This document shows positions 44,361 through 53,423 of a stretch of 64,000 nt of DNA, one piece after another. The stretch spans positions 62,001 to 126,000 of the forward strand of contig NZ_PENI01000021.1 in NCBI RefSeq assembly GCF_003688995.1, given 5' to 3'. The stretch's first letter is position 1. Each line of letters starts with the position of its first letter. The notes beneath the pieces were generated by a model that saw only the letters and a program-made list of their open reading frames with translations, did not search any database and was not told the DNA's origin. The DNA comes from Streptomyces shenzhenensis (GTDB lineage Bacteria; Actinomycetota; Actinomycetes; Streptomycetales; Streptomycetaceae). A program made the position numbers and the translations under genes.

Positions 44361-45626
44361 ATGGAGATCCCGGTACGGCTGCGACGGGCCCGCTCCGCGC
44401 TGCTCCTGGTCTTTCTCGTCCACGGCTCGGTCTTCGCTCTGCTGGTCACCCGCATCCCGGCGATCCAGGATCGGTACGGCCTCAGCGACGCCGCGCTCCC
44501 GCTGTTTCTCGCCGCCGTGCCGCTCCTGGCCGGTGTCGGCAGCGTCACCGTCTCGCGGGTGGTGCGCCGGGTTCCCGCGCCGGCGGTGGTACGTGTGCTC
44601 CAGCCCCTGATCTGTCTGTGTCTGGTCGGAGTCGGGGCGGGCGAGGCCGTCTGGCAGCTCGTAACCTGCCTCGGCGTCTTCGGGCTGCTGGTGGGCGCCA
44701 TGGAGGCGAGCCTGAACATGACGGGCGTCGGGATCCAGCGCGGCTACGGTCGCAGCATCATGCTGGGCTTCCACGGTGCCGCCAGCCTCGGCGGCATCCT
44801 CGGCGCCCTGCTCGCCTGGGCCGGAGCCCACTGGCACCTGTCCCTGCTCGCCCTCTTCGTCGGTTCCGTCGCCCTGCTGCTGCCGTTCGCGATGTCGGTC
44901 GGCCCGCGCCTGACGAAGCAGCCGCGCACGGTGACCGACAGTCGTGCCGCAGCCGAGCCGGCCGCGCAGCCCTCCTCCTCACCGGCCGCTCGCCCGCGTG
45001 GAGTCCCCTGGAAGCCGCTGCTGCCGATCTGCCTGATCATGACCGTGGCCGTCATCGCCGACTCCACCGCCACCAACTGGAGCGCCAAGTTCCTTGAGGA
45101 CACCCTGCACAGCTCGGAGGCGATGGCGACCGTGCCGTACGCCCTCTACATGGCGGCCACCCTGGTGGGCCGTGGTCTCGGGGACGGCTGGGTGCAGCGG
45201 TGGGGAGCGGTGGCCGTGGTGCGGGCGGGAGTCCTGCTCTCCGCCGTGGGGTTCGCCGTCGTCGCCGCCGCCCCGGAACCCCTGACCGGTGCCCTCGGTT
45301 TCGCCGTCCTCGGCGCGGGGTTGTCCGTGATCCTGCCCCAGCTCTTCGTGGTCGGTGCGCAGCGGCTGCCGGGTACGGTGGACATCGCCGTGGCCCGCGT
45401 CAACCTCTTCAACTACGTGGGTTTCCTGATCGGCCCGCCCCTGGTCGGGGCGGTGGGGGCGGCCGTCTCCTACCGGGCGGCCATGTGCGTGCCGCTGCTG
45501 CTCGTCCTGGGCGTCCTCCTCGTCGCCGGCTCCCTGGCCCAACCGGCCCAGGCCGACTCCGGTTCCGGCCCCACGTCCGCCCAGCCCGTCCCGGGGTCCG
45601 AGGCGACCACGACGACCGCCGGCTGA
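44361..45626 (+). CDS. MFS transporter
   Basis: A 421-residue membrane protein with 12 probable transmembrane segments, a central Ala/Pro-rich cytoplasmic loop at about 190-215, and LNMTGVGIQRGYGRSIMLGF typical of the sugar/drug efflux-like YbjJ group. The ATG at 44361 has AGGAGG 4 bp upstream. It is a single gene between a divergent phosphatase and a convergent cyclase-like gene. Substrate unknown. Confidence 0.85.
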   Translation: MEIPVRLRRARSALLLVFLVHGSVFALLVTRIPAIQDRYGLSDAALPLFLAAVPLLAGVGSVTVSRVVRRVPAPAVVRVLQPLICLCLVGVGAGEAVWQLVTCLGVFGLLVGAMEASLNMTGVGIQRGYGRSIMLGFHGAASLGGILGALLAWAGAHWHLSLLALFVGSVALLLPFAMSVGPRLTKQPRTVTDSRAAAEPAAQPSSSPAARPRGVPWKPLLPICLIMTVAVIADSTATNWSAKFLEDTLHSSEAMATVPYALYMAATLVGRGLGDGWVQRWGAVAVVRAGVLLSAVGFAVVAAAPEPLTGALGFAVLGAGLSVILPQLFVVGAQRLPGTVDIAVARVNLFNYVGFLIGPPLVGAVGAAVSYRAAMCVPLLLVLGVLLVAGSLAQPAQADSGSGPTSAQPVPGSEATTTTAG

Positions 45627-45691
45627 CGGCGTGGTCGGCACCGGGCCGGGCCTCGGACGGCCGATGACCGGCGGTCAGTCGGTTCGCGCCG

Positions 45692-46345
45692 TCAGAAGAC
45701 CGCGATGAGGTTGACCGGGCTGCCGGTCATCCCGTGCACGCGGGGCGGGGCGACGATGAGCAGGAAGCTGTAGCGCTCCAACTCCGCGCACAGCGCCGCG
45801 AGGTCGTCGAGCTGTGAGGCGTCGATCAGCGGCATCGCCATCCGGCCGAGCGCGACGCCGTGCAACGGGGACGGCCCGTCCGGGTCCAGCGGCGGGAAGG
45901 CGTCGCCCCTGTCACCCGTGTGGACAGAGACCTCCCGATGATGCATCCAGCGCACCGCGTCGAGGCTGATTCCCGGTGTCGGCGTGCCGTGGACCGGAGT
46001 GGCGGGCCGGCCGAGCCGGATCGCCAGCGCGTCGCCGGACCGTACCTCGACGCCCTGCCGTTTCTCGGCTTCCTCCAGATCGCGCGATGTCACCGCGTAC
46101 CCGGACGGGAGGGGTTCCTCGACAGCCAGATCGAGCAGGACCCCCCGCGTCACGATCCCGGCCGCGAAGGCCGCCGTCGAGGCGAAGGTGACACCTCCGG
46201 CCGTCACGACCTGGTCCCTCGGACGGCCCGGGTAGACCTCATCGTCGCTGGACCAGTGCGCCAGTGCGTCGATATGTGTCGACTTCACATGATGGTTCTG
46301 CACCAGCATCAGGTCGGCCGCGACACTCACACCGGTGTGGGACAT
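45692..46345 (-). CDS. Cyclase-family (kynurenine-formamidase-like) protein, N-terminally short
   Basis: A 217-residue protein matching the cyclase/formamidase family: the metal-site region HVKSTHIDALAHW and GIVTRGVLLDLAVEE, then a HTGDRGDAF-like end. Relatives of this branch are about 300 residues, with roughly 80-100 residues before the metal site; here only about 30 precede it. The 5' part may be lost, and activity is doubtful. It is divergent from the FAD monooxygenase at 46501. Confidence 0.65.
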   Translation of the reverse strand: MSHTGVSVAADLMLVQNHHVKSTHIDALAHWSSDDEVYPGRPRDQVVTAGGVTFASTAAFAAGIVTRGVLLDLAVEEPLPSGYAVTSRDLEEAEKRQGVEVRSGDALAIRLGRPATPVHGTPTPGISLDAVRWMHHREVSVHTGDRGDAFPPLDPDGPSPLHGVALGRMAMPLIDASQLDDLAALCAELERYSFLLIVAPPRVHGMTGSPVNLIAVF

Positions 46346-46500
46346 CACGCCATCCACCCGGTCGCCAGCGGAGCGACGTGTGTCGGTGCTATGTCGGGGC
46401 GGTCGGGGCGATGTCGGCGGCTTGTCGGCGGGGGGACGGAGCCTTTCTGGAGATCCTGCCGGATGCCGATCCGGCAGGCGTGCGACAGGCAAGGATCACC

Positions 46501-47625
46501 ATGACCACTGACATCACGATCGTCGGCGCGGGACTCGGCGGACTGACGCTCGCCCGTGTCCTGCACGTCCACGGCATCCCGGCCACGGTCTACGAGGCGG
46601 AGGCCTCACTGACGGATCGTTCGCAGGGCGGAATGCTCGACATCCACGACTACAACGGCCAACTGGCCGTGCAGGCCGCCCGCCTGATGGACGAGTTCCG
46701 CGGCATCATCCTGGAGGGCCGCCAGGCGATGCGGATCCTCGACCGGAACGGGACTGTCATGCTTGACCAAGCCGACGACGGCACGGGAGGACGCCCCGAG
46801 GTCCAGCGCGGCGAACTCCGGCAGATCCTGCTGGACTCGCTCCCGGCCGGCACCGTCCGGTGGGGCCACAAGGTCAGCGGTGCCCGTGGCCTCGACGAGG
46901 GCCGCCACGAGGTGACTTTCACCGACGGCGGCACCGCCGTCACGAGCCTGCTCGTCGGCGCGGACGGCGCGTGGTCACGCATCCGGCCGCTGCTCTCCAC
47001 CGCCACCCCCGAGTACACCGGCACGTCGTTCGTCGAGACCTATCTGTTCGACGCCGACACGCGGCACCCGGCTGCCGCGAAGGCGGTCGGTGGCGGGTCA
47101 CTGTTCGCGGTCGATCCGGGTAAGCGGCAGATCGGAGCGCACCGGGAGAAGGACGGGACTCTCCACGCCTACGTGGTGCTGTCCAAGCCGCTGGACTGGT
47201 TCGCCGGTGTCGACTTCGCCGATGCCGCCGCGACTGCCGCGCTGATCGCGCAGGAGTTCGCCGGCTGGGCGCCAGAACTCACCGCCCTGATCACCGACAG
47301 CGACACCACACCGGTCCTGCGCCCCCACTACACGCTGCCGGTCGGACACCGGTGGGATCGGGTGCCGGGGGTGACCCTGGTCGGCGACGCCGCCCACCTC
47401 ATCCCCCCGAACGGCGAAGGCGCCAACCTGGCCATGCTGGACGGCGCTGAACTCGGCGAGGCCCTCGCGGCACACCCCGGCGACGTCGAGGCGGCGCTGG
47501 CCGCGTACGAGCAAGTGATGTTCCCTCGCAGTGCCGCGGTCGGCGAAGCCGAGGCCGAGACCCCTGTCAACCCCACGCTCGAGGACCTGCTCAACTTCTT
47601 CACCCGGGACGAGCAGACCCCATGA
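46501..47625 (+). CDS. FAD-dependent monooxygenase, TetX-like (second copy)
   Basis: A 374-residue flavoprotein monooxygenase: Rossmann IVGAGLGGLTLARVL, DG motif VGADGAWSRIRPLL, GD motif VGDAAHLIPPNGEGANLAM. It is a clear paralogue of the enzyme at 5430-6590 (shared LARVLHVHGIPATVYEA and similar layout throughout). The ATG at 46501 follows AAGGA. Unlike its paralogue it has no TetR neighbour; the partner here is a truncated cyclase-like gene on the other strand. Substrate unknown. Confidence 0.88.
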   Translation: MTTDITIVGAGLGGLTLARVLHVHGIPATVYEAEASLTDRSQGGMLDIHDYNGQLAVQAARLMDEFRGIILEGRQAMRILDRNGTVMLDQADDGTGGRPEVQRGELRQILLDSLPAGTVRWGHKVSGARGLDEGRHEVTFTDGGTAVTSLLVGADGAWSRIRPLLSTATPEYTGTSFVETYLFDADTRHPAAAKAVGGGSLFAVDPGKRQIGAHREKDGTLHAYVVLSKPLDWFAGVDFADAAATAALIAQEFAGWAPELTALITDSDTTPVLRPHYTLPVGHRWDRVPGVTLVGDAAHLIPPNGEGANLAMLDGAELGEALAAHPGDVEAALAAYEQVMFPRSAAVGEAEAETPVNPTLEDLLNFFTRDEQTP

Positions 47626-47663
47626 ACCGCCGGCCGAGATCACCACGGTGACTGGCACCTCCG

Positions 47664-47696
47664 TTCGTGGAACGGTCACCGTGACCGTTCCACGAA
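47664..47696. terminator. Perfect hairpin between convergent genes
   Basis: A 16-bp perfect inverted repeat (47664-47679 and 47681-47696) around a single C lies between the stops of the FAD monooxygenase (47625) and the EF-hand gene (47731). It could terminate both. No T-tract follows, as is usual in high-GC actinomycetes. A protein-binding palindrome cannot be excluded, but no promoter lies near. Confidence 0.65.
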
Positions 47697-47730
47697 CACC
47701 TTCGCGCGCTTCGAAGGCCTTCTTGTCAGC

Positions 47731-48294
47731 TCAGCGGCCGAGCAGCGGCACGTCGATCTCGCCCATGTGGTAGGCGCGGACGGCCCGGACCAGGTCGTCG
47801 ACGGAGAGCTGGTCGTCCTCGTCGACGGAGAGCTGCTCGTCGCCGTTGGCGTGGATCTGGCGGAACGCGTCGGCCGGGTCGATGTTCTCGACCCTCATGG
47901 CGTCCAGCCAGGTCTTGAACTCGGCCTGGCTGATCCCGCCGTCGTCGTCCGCGTCCGCCAGCTGGATCATGGCCTTGATCGCCGGCTTGACGACCTTGCT
48001 GAAGCCCGCGCCGCCGTTCTTCAGGACGTGCTGCCGGCAGATGTCGTTGAACTGCTCCCGGGTCAGCCGGCCGTTCTCCTGGTCGATCCCGGCGTGGTCG
48101 GCGAAGAAGTTCCACATGCCCCGGTAGGCGTCGGTCAGCGCGCGGCCCCTCGGGGAGGCGGGGACTTCGCCGAAGGCATGCAGGATGCGCTGGGACTCGG
48201 CGTCGCAGTCGGACCGGTCGATGCGGCCGTCGCCGTTCACGTCCCAGCCGTCGAAACGCTTCTGGATGCGGTCGAGCTGCACGGAATTGGTCAT
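47731..48294 (-). CDS. EF-hand calcium-binding protein
   Basis: A 187-residue calsymin-like protein. Loops are DVNGDGRIDRSD (residues about 17-28), a degenerate one near IDQENGRLTREQ, and DADDDGGISQAE. The fourth (HANGDEQLSVDE) is followed by a direct repeat, DDQLSVDD, which comes from a 24-bp tandem duplication at 47795-47842 and inserts eight residues. It ends in the usual GEIDVPLLGR. The ATG at 48294 is chosen by the family N-terminus. It lies 188 bp after the CaCA exchanger on the same strand. Confidence 0.88.
   Translation of the reverse strand: MTNSVQLDRIQKRFDGWDVNGDGRIDRSDCDAESQRILHAFGEVPASPRGRALTDAYRGMWNFFADHAGIDQENGRLTREQFNDICRQHVLKNGGAGFSKVVKPAIKAMIQLADADDDGGISQAEFKTWLDAMRVENIDPADAFRQIHANGDEQLSVDEDDQLSVDDLVRAVRAYHMGEIDVPLLGR
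47795..47842. repeat. 24-bp tandem duplication inside the EF-hand gene
   Basis: Two copies of a 24-bp unit start at 47795 and 47819. The first 17 bases are identical and the rest differ by a few bases. The frame is kept, adding eight codons to the fourth EF-hand. Confidence 0.8.
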
Positions 48295-48482
48295 CTCGGA
48301 GACCTCCAGGTGGTTCGTCCGGGCGGGCCGGTCCAGGGACGGCCGGCAGCGGCACCCGGTGCATCTGTGAAGTGCCGCACCGATGCGGCGACGGAACAGC
48401 ACGTTACCGACACCGTGAGTGACTGCGGTGTGCGCACGCATTGCCAACTGGGTGACAGGGACGAGCGGGAGCGGACCGGCGC

Positions 48483-49661
48483 TCAGCCAGAGGCGATCGG
48501 AGCGGGGATGCCGGCGTTGTCGGGCGCGGGCGCGCCCGGGACCGCCGGTGCCTCGATGCCCGGACGCCGCGCGGCGTCGTCGGAGCCTGGGGCGTCGTCG
48601 ACGGGAACCAGCCCGAACACCGAGAAGCTGACGGCCCAGTAAGCGACGTAGCCCACCAGCAGCACCGCACCGTGCCAGCGCCGCAGGTGGCCGGTGAGAA
48701 GCGCGTACGCAGCGAACCCGTTGATCACCACGAGGGCCGGCAGGTGCCAGGTGAAGATCTCCGGGGAGATCACGAGCGCGCCTCCGGCCAGGGCGATGAT
48801 GCCCACCTTCGCGGTCACCGAGAACACGACGCTCCCGATGACGTTGCCGACACCGATGGCGGGCGCGCCTCGCCGGGCCGGCTCCGCGGTCAGGAAAATG
48901 TCCTCCAGGGAAAGCACCAGCGTCGCGATCGTCGCCCCGAAGACCGTGCCGCTGACCGCGAAGTCCTCGAGGATGCCCCCGGTCCCCTCCGTCATGGCCC
49001 AGGCGCCGGCGACGAGTCCGGTCAGCGCCAGGACCGCCAGCAGGAGCAGCGCCCATCCGGGCCGCTTGTTCGACTTCGCCGCGGCGACCTCGCCGGTCTC
49101 GTAGAGATCACCGGCGCCACTGCCGCCGGTACCGCCTCCGCCCCCGGCCGTCCCGGCGGCGACGCCGACCAGCTCGGGGCTGTCGACCGCTTCGAGCACT
49201 TCTGCGCTCCGGAACGTCGGCACCGCACGACGGGACTCGCGGTAGGCGACGTAGGCGACGAACAGCACGAACAGCAGGATGAGAACGATCGCGGACACCG
49301 TCCCCAGCTCGCCGAGCAGTGCGGGCCCGATCAGGATCAGTGGGGCGATCGCGAACAACGCGATGTAGTCCTTCGGGATCTCCACCCGGGAGGGCGCGAC
49401 GAGAGCGGCAATCGCGACCACCAGACCCGTCATCGAGATGACGGTTCCGAAGACGACACCGAGCGCGACGTCTTCGAGTCCCTCCACATTGAGCACCACC
49501 CCGAAGGCGAGGTCGTCGAACTCGATCCCGGTGAACAGGATGGCCAGCAAGAACAGCGAGATCGCCAGACCGCGCGCCGCGCCGACCAGGTAGGTGATCA
49601 ACTTCTCGGCGCTGAAGACCAACAGCACCGCTCCGCCGGCAAAGATGAGGATGGACGTCAT
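48483..49661 (-). CDS. CaCA-family sodium/calcium exchanger-like membrane protein
   Basis: A 392-residue membrane protein with two alpha repeats: FTGIEFDDLAFGVVLNVEGL in the first half and LSLEDIFLTAEPARRGAPAI then GNVIGSVVFSVTAKVG in the second. They are separated by a Gly-rich cytoplasmic loop (about 175-195). This is the layout of sodium/calcium or cation/proton exchangers. The ATG at 49661 follows GGGGGAG. The EF-hand gene downstream suggests a calcium-linked pair. The C-terminus is a Pro/Ala-rich tail. Confidence 0.88.
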   Translation of the reverse strand: MTSILIFAGGAVLLVFSAEKLITYLVGAARGLAISLFLLAILFTGIEFDDLAFGVVLNVEGLEDVALGVVFGTVISMTGLVVAIAALVAPSRVEIPKDYIALFAIAPLILIGPALLGELGTVSAIVLILLFVLFVAYVAYRESRRAVPTFRSAEVLEAVDSPELVGVAAGTAGGGGGTGGSGAGDLYETGEVAAAKSNKRPGWALLLLAVLALTGLVAGAWAMTEGTGGILEDFAVSGTVFGATIATLVLSLEDIFLTAEPARRGAPAIGVGNVIGSVVFSVTAKVGIIALAGGALVISPEIFTWHLPALVVINGFAAYALLTGHLRRWHGAVLLVGYVAYWAVSFSVFGLVPVDDAPGSDDAARRPGIEAPAVPGAPAPDNAGIPAPIASG

Positions 49662-49831
49662 CCGATTGCTCCCCCTTGAGCAGAACGGACCGGCCCGGTT
49701 CCCCAGGGCCTGAGCGGTGACGGTCATTCAGAAGCTAGCAGCGGATCAGAGCGGTGACTATCCGCATGGGGACAGATACGGACAGCTCTGAACGTGCTGC
49801 GGACCCGGGACGCCCCCTGGACCGTCCCGCT

Positions 49832-50857
49832 TCAGCGCATGGTGATGACCAGCTTGCCCGTGGTGCGGCCCGTCTCCCCCAGGGTGTGGGCCCGGGCGCC
49901 TTCGGCGAGGGGGAAGGTGCCGGAGACGTGGGCGCGGAGCCTGCCCCGGTCGACGAGGTCGGCGATGGCGCGCATCCCGGCATGGTCGTGCTCGACGGCC
50001 AGGTGGACGGCGCGAACCTGTGCCTTCTGTGCCGCGGCTCGGGTGCCTTCGGCGCCCGGCAGCAGGGTGACGAGGACGCCGCCGGGACGGAGCACGCCCA
50101 CGGAACGCGTGGCGTTCTCCCCGCCAAGGGCGTCGAGGACGACGTCGTAGCGCTCGTCGGTGTCGGTGAAGTCCTCGGAGCGGTGGTCGATGCAGGCATC
50201 CGCGCCGAGCCCGCGCAGGAAGTCGTGCTTGGGGGAGCTCGCCGTCCCGGTAACGTGCGCGCCGCGCTCCTTGGCGATCTGTACGGCGAGATGACCGACA
50301 CCGCCGGCCGCGGCGTGGATCAGCACCCGCTGCCCGGCCCGGAGGCGCGCGGTCTCGGCGAGGGCCTGCCAGGCGGTGAGCGCGGCCAGCGGTAGGGCGG
50401 CCGCCTGGACGTGGTCGATCCCGGCGGGCTTGGCGGCGAAGGCGCGGGTGGGGCCGGTCACGTACTCGGCGTGGGAGCCGGCCCCGTGCGGGTAGGGGAG
50501 CATGCCGAACACCTCGTCACCGGGCTTGAAGAGGGTGACACCGTGGCCGGTCTCCACCACGGTGCCGGAGACGTCCCAACCGAGGGTCAGTGGCGGGGGC
50601 GGCAGGAAGATGCTCAGGGCGCGGTGCTTGAAGTCCGTGGGGTTGAGTCCGGCCGCGTGCACGGCGACGAGGATCTCCCCGAGGCCGGGCGTGGGCCGCG
50701 GAAGCTCGGTCAGCTGCAGAACCTCGGGGCCGCCGAGGGCCGTCTGGTGCAGGGCGAGCATCACGGGAGTGCCGTCCTCGGCGGCGCTGTCCTGGGAGTC
50801 CGTGGCGGCCGTCGGGTCCGGGGAATCGGGGTTCACAGGGGTGTACGTCGAAGTCAT
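49832..50857 (-). CDS. Zinc-free MDR-family NADPH:quinone reductase-like oxidoreductase
   Basis: A 341-residue medium-chain dehydrogenase: N-terminal GroES-like domain (LGEILVAVHAAGLNPTDFKH) and NADPH motif HAAAGGVGHLAVQIAKERGA. Catalytic zinc ligands are absent, as in quinone oxidoreductases. The ATG at 50857 leaves a 30-residue disordered N-terminus. It is divergent from the AraC/GATase regulator with 70 bp between, so it is the likely target of that regulator. Confidence 0.9.
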   Translation of the reverse strand: MTSTYTPVNPDSPDPTAATDSQDSAAEDGTPVMLALHQTALGGPEVLQLTELPRPTPGLGEILVAVHAAGLNPTDFKHRALSIFLPPPPLTLGWDVSGTVVETGHGVTLFKPGDEVFGMLPYPHGAGSHAEYVTGPTRAFAAKPAGIDHVQAAALPLAALTAWQALAETARLRAGQRVLIHAAAGGVGHLAVQIAKERGAHVTGTASSPKHDFLRGLGADACIDHRSEDFTDTDERYDVVLDALGGENATRSVGVLRPGGVLVTLLPGAEGTRAAAQKAQVRAVHLAVEHDHAGMRAIADLVDRGRLRAHVSGTFPLAEGARAHTLGETGRTTGKLVITMR

Positions 50858-50927
50858 GCCTCGATCCTGGCCGTACGGTCCGGCCCCGGGCGATGGCCAG
50901 AAGGTCATCCTCCGATACATTCCTGCC

Positions 50928-51947
50928 ATGCATATCGACCCTGCCGCCCGCCGTGCTCCCGGCGCCCACAAGGTCGTCGTCCTTGCCCTCGACGGTGTCT
51001 ATCCCTTCGAACTCGGCATCCCGCACCGGGTTCTGGGATCCGCGGACGGCCGCTACGAGGTGCTGTCCGCGAGCGTGGACGGGCAGCCCGTGCGTACCGG
51101 CTCGGACCTGACCGTCACCCCCGGGCACGGTCCCGAGGTGCTGGCCGAGGCGGACACCGTGGTCATCCCTCCGTACGCGATCTCCCCGGCCTCGGCCGCC
51201 GCCCCGGACCCGCGGGCCCTCGCCGCCCTGTCCCGTGTCCGCCCCGGCACCCGTCTGGTGTCCATCTGCACCGGCGCCTTCCTGCTGGCCGCCGCCGGTC
51301 TCCTGGACGGGCGCCGGGCCACCACCCACTGGGCGCTCACCGACCGCTTCCAGGAGTTGTTCCCCCGGGTCGAGCTCGACGCCGGCGTGCTCTTCGTCGA
51401 CCACGGTGACGTGCTGACCTCCGCGGGCGCGGCGAGCGGTGTCGACGTCTGCCTGCACCTGGTGCGCCAGGACCACGGCAGCGAGGTGGCCAACCAGGTC
51501 GCCCGCCTTTGCGTCGTGCCGCCGTACCGGGACGGCGGGCAGGCGCAGTACATCGAGCGGCCCCTGCCGCCGACGAGCGGAACCGGCACCGGGCCGACCC
51601 GCGACTGGGCGCTGCAGCGGCTGGAACTGCCCCTGTCACTGCACGAACTGGCCGCGCACGCGGCGATGAGCACCCGCACCTTCGCCCGGCGTTTCCGGGA
51701 GGAGACCGGTCTGAGCCCCGGCCGCTGGCTGACGCAGCAGCGGCTGCGGCGAGCGCGGCACCTGCTGGAGTCCAGCGATCTGCCGGTGGAACGGGTCGCC
51801 CACGAGGTCGGCTTCGCCACCGCCACCTCACTGCGGCGGCACCTGGCGGTGGAGGCGGGGGTCGCCCCGTCGGCATACCGACGCACTTTCCGCGCCTCGG
51901 GTCCGGCCGCGGGCGATGTCAGGGAAGCGTCAGCACCCGGGGACTGA
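50928..51947 (+). CDS. GATase1-like/AraC transcriptional regulator (FtrA/GlxA type)
   Basis: A 339-residue regulator with a DJ-1/PfpI-like domain (about 15-185) holding the Cys of RLVSICTGAFLLAAAGLLDG. A C-terminal AraC domain follows (about 225-325) with HELAAHAAMSTRTFARRFRE and VERVAHEVGFATATSLRRHL. The ATG at 50928 is chosen by the domain start. It probably controls the divergent MDR oxidoreductase. Confidence 0.9.
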   Translation: MHIDPAARRAPGAHKVVVLALDGVYPFELGIPHRVLGSADGRYEVLSASVDGQPVRTGSDLTVTPGHGPEVLAEADTVVIPPYAISPASAAAPDPRALAALSRVRPGTRLVSICTGAFLLAAAGLLDGRRATTHWALTDRFQELFPRVELDAGVLFVDHGDVLTSAGAASGVDVCLHLVRQDHGSEVANQVARLCVVPPYRDGGQAQYIERPLPPTSGTGTGPTRDWALQRLELPLSLHELAAHAAMSTRTFARRFREETGLSPGRWLTQQRLRRARHLLESSDLPVERVAHEVGFATATSLRRHLAVEAGVAPSAYRRTFRASGPAAGDVREASAPGD

Positions 51948-52066
51948 GAGGCCGTTCTCACGCATGAGCACGTCGGCCCGGCCAGTACTGCGTTCCGCCG
52001 CCGCGGGCCTTGCACTTTGGGAATGCCAAGGATCATGAGGGATACCGGCCTGCCGGGCGCGGGCGG

Positions 52067-52471
52067 TCAGGCTCTGGCGATGTTTCTGCCCGGCATCGGC
52101 TCCGCGAGTGCCGTCCGCCATTCGGGTGCGCCGAAGGCGTCCGCGAAGTACTGCGTCTCGTGCACCACGTGCCCGTGGGCGAATTCCATGATGCTCACCG
52201 AGTAGGTGGGAACTCCGTCATACGTGATGACGCACTCGCTCACCCACAGGTCTCCGCCACCGACGATTCGGTGGACGGTGAAGTGCCGACTGGCAGGGTG
52301 CCCGCCACGTTGGGCCGAAATCGTCGCGCGGCCCCGGAATCGTTCACCTGACTGGGGGTAATCGAGGACAGCGTCCGCGGCGTAAATGGCGTGCTCGGCT
52401 TCGGTGTCCCCACGTTCCGATGCCCGCCAGTGTTCCTCGATTGCGGCCCTGGTCCGGATATCAGGATCCAT
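52067..52471 (-). CDS. SnoaL/NTF2-like protein
   Basis: A 134-residue protein of the NTF2 fold: IEEHWRASERGDTEAEHAIY then AVLDYPQSGERFRGRATI and a beta-rich second half. Such proteins are isomerases, hydratases or small-ligand binders; catalytic residues are not clear. ATG at 52471 is the family-length start. It is a single gene between the AraC regulator and a transporter remnant. Confidence 0.78.
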   Translation of the reverse strand: MDPDIRTRAAIEEHWRASERGDTEAEHAIYAADAVLDYPQSGERFRGRATISAQRGGHPASRHFTVHRIVGGGDLWVSECVITYDGVPTYSVSIMEFAHGHVVHETQYFADAFGAPEWRTALAEPMPGRNIARA

Positions 52472-52565
52472 CGTGCTGTCCCTTCTGCATACGTCCGGAA
52501 CGAGCCGGGGACCTGGGAACGCCTGATGGGCAACGGTGACAGCGTAGCCCGCCCAGCGCGGCGAC

Positions 52566-52850
52566 TCAGCTTTTCGTCCACGTACCGTGGCTCCTGAGCC
52601 GCCAGGCAACGCTCACCGCCAGTCCCATCACCCCGGCCGGCTGGACCACCGTCACGGGCGCCAGTTGCAGCGCGGCGATCTGATAGGAACGCCGCACCGG
52701 CCGCGGTGCTTGCCCAGGACGTCAGCCTCAGCGAGCGGGCCACGTTCCGCAGTCCGGGCAGGCGGCCCAGCCGCCGGGCCACCGCGCCGGCGGCGCACCA
52801 CGTGCCCAGCAGGGCCGGGGCCGCGGTGCCCACCGGGAGCCGGGAGCTCA
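52566..52850 (-). pseudogene. Frameshifted EamA/DMT-type transporter remnant
   Basis: Two frames together read like the first membrane segments of a drug/metabolite transporter: LLGTWCAAGAVARRLGRLPG, LTSWASTAAGAAFL, then after a one-base shift at about 52682 YQIAALQLAPVTVVQPAGVM and GLAVSVAWRL before a stop. The rest of the protein is missing. The call rests on the hydrophobic pattern and the ALQLAPVTVVQPAGV segment only. Confidence 0.45.
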
Positions 52851-52914
52851 GTACCGAGTCGGATGAACGCGTACCTGCTTCCCCGGCAATGGGTCCGACG
52901 GCAGTTGAACCCCT

Positions 52915-53307
52915 TCACAGACCAGACAAGGCGTCGAGCACCTGCTGCACAGCGGGCGCGCAGCGCTCGGCTTCGTCGATGCCGATCCAGGCCAGCTCGG
53001 CGATCTCCCGGCCGGCGTGCGGGGAGCCGTGCGCTGTGCCCGTGAAGCAGTGCATCCGCAGGTGGATACCTGGCCGGCCGTGTGCGGGTGCCTCGATGGT
53101 GACGACGTGTTCGAGTGTCGTGGGGAGGAGCCGCAGGCCCAGTTCTTCGTGGACTTCGCGGACGAGGGCCTGCTCATGGGTCTCACCGGGCTCGATCTTG
53201 CCACCGGGCAGGTAGAACGCGTCACGGCCCTTGGTGCGTACGACGAGAAGACGGTCCTGGTCGCGGGTGATCCACCCGACTGAGGTGAGAGTGCGGTCGT
53301 CGGTCAT
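52915..53307 (-). CDS. NUDIX hydrolase
   Basis: A 130-residue single-domain NUDIX protein. The Nudix box is GKIEPGETHEQALVREVHEE followed by LGL, complete. It removes nucleoside-diphosphate-linked groups, for example damaged or modified nucleotides. It lies 116 bp after PyrE on the same strand and may be the last gene of the nine-gene unit. A house-cleaning role for a modified pyrimidine nucleotide is attractive but inferred. The ATG at 53307 lacks a clear ribosome site; a GTG two codons earlier is possible. Confidence 0.88.
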   Translation of the reverse strand: MTDDRTLTSVGWITRDQDRLLVVRTKGRDAFYLPGGKIEPGETHEQALVREVHEELGLRLLPTTLEHVVTIEAPAHGRPGIHLRMHCFTGTAHGSPHAGREIAELAWIGIDEAERCAPAVQQVLDALSGL

Positions 53308-53423
53308 GTTCACATTTCTGCCGGTGAGGAGTTCGGGGGGCGTCTGTGATGTCACGTACGGCGTTGGCCGTTCGTGGAGGGTCCGGTTGGTTGTGCGGGG
53401 GCCACGGTGTGCATCTCCTCTTT

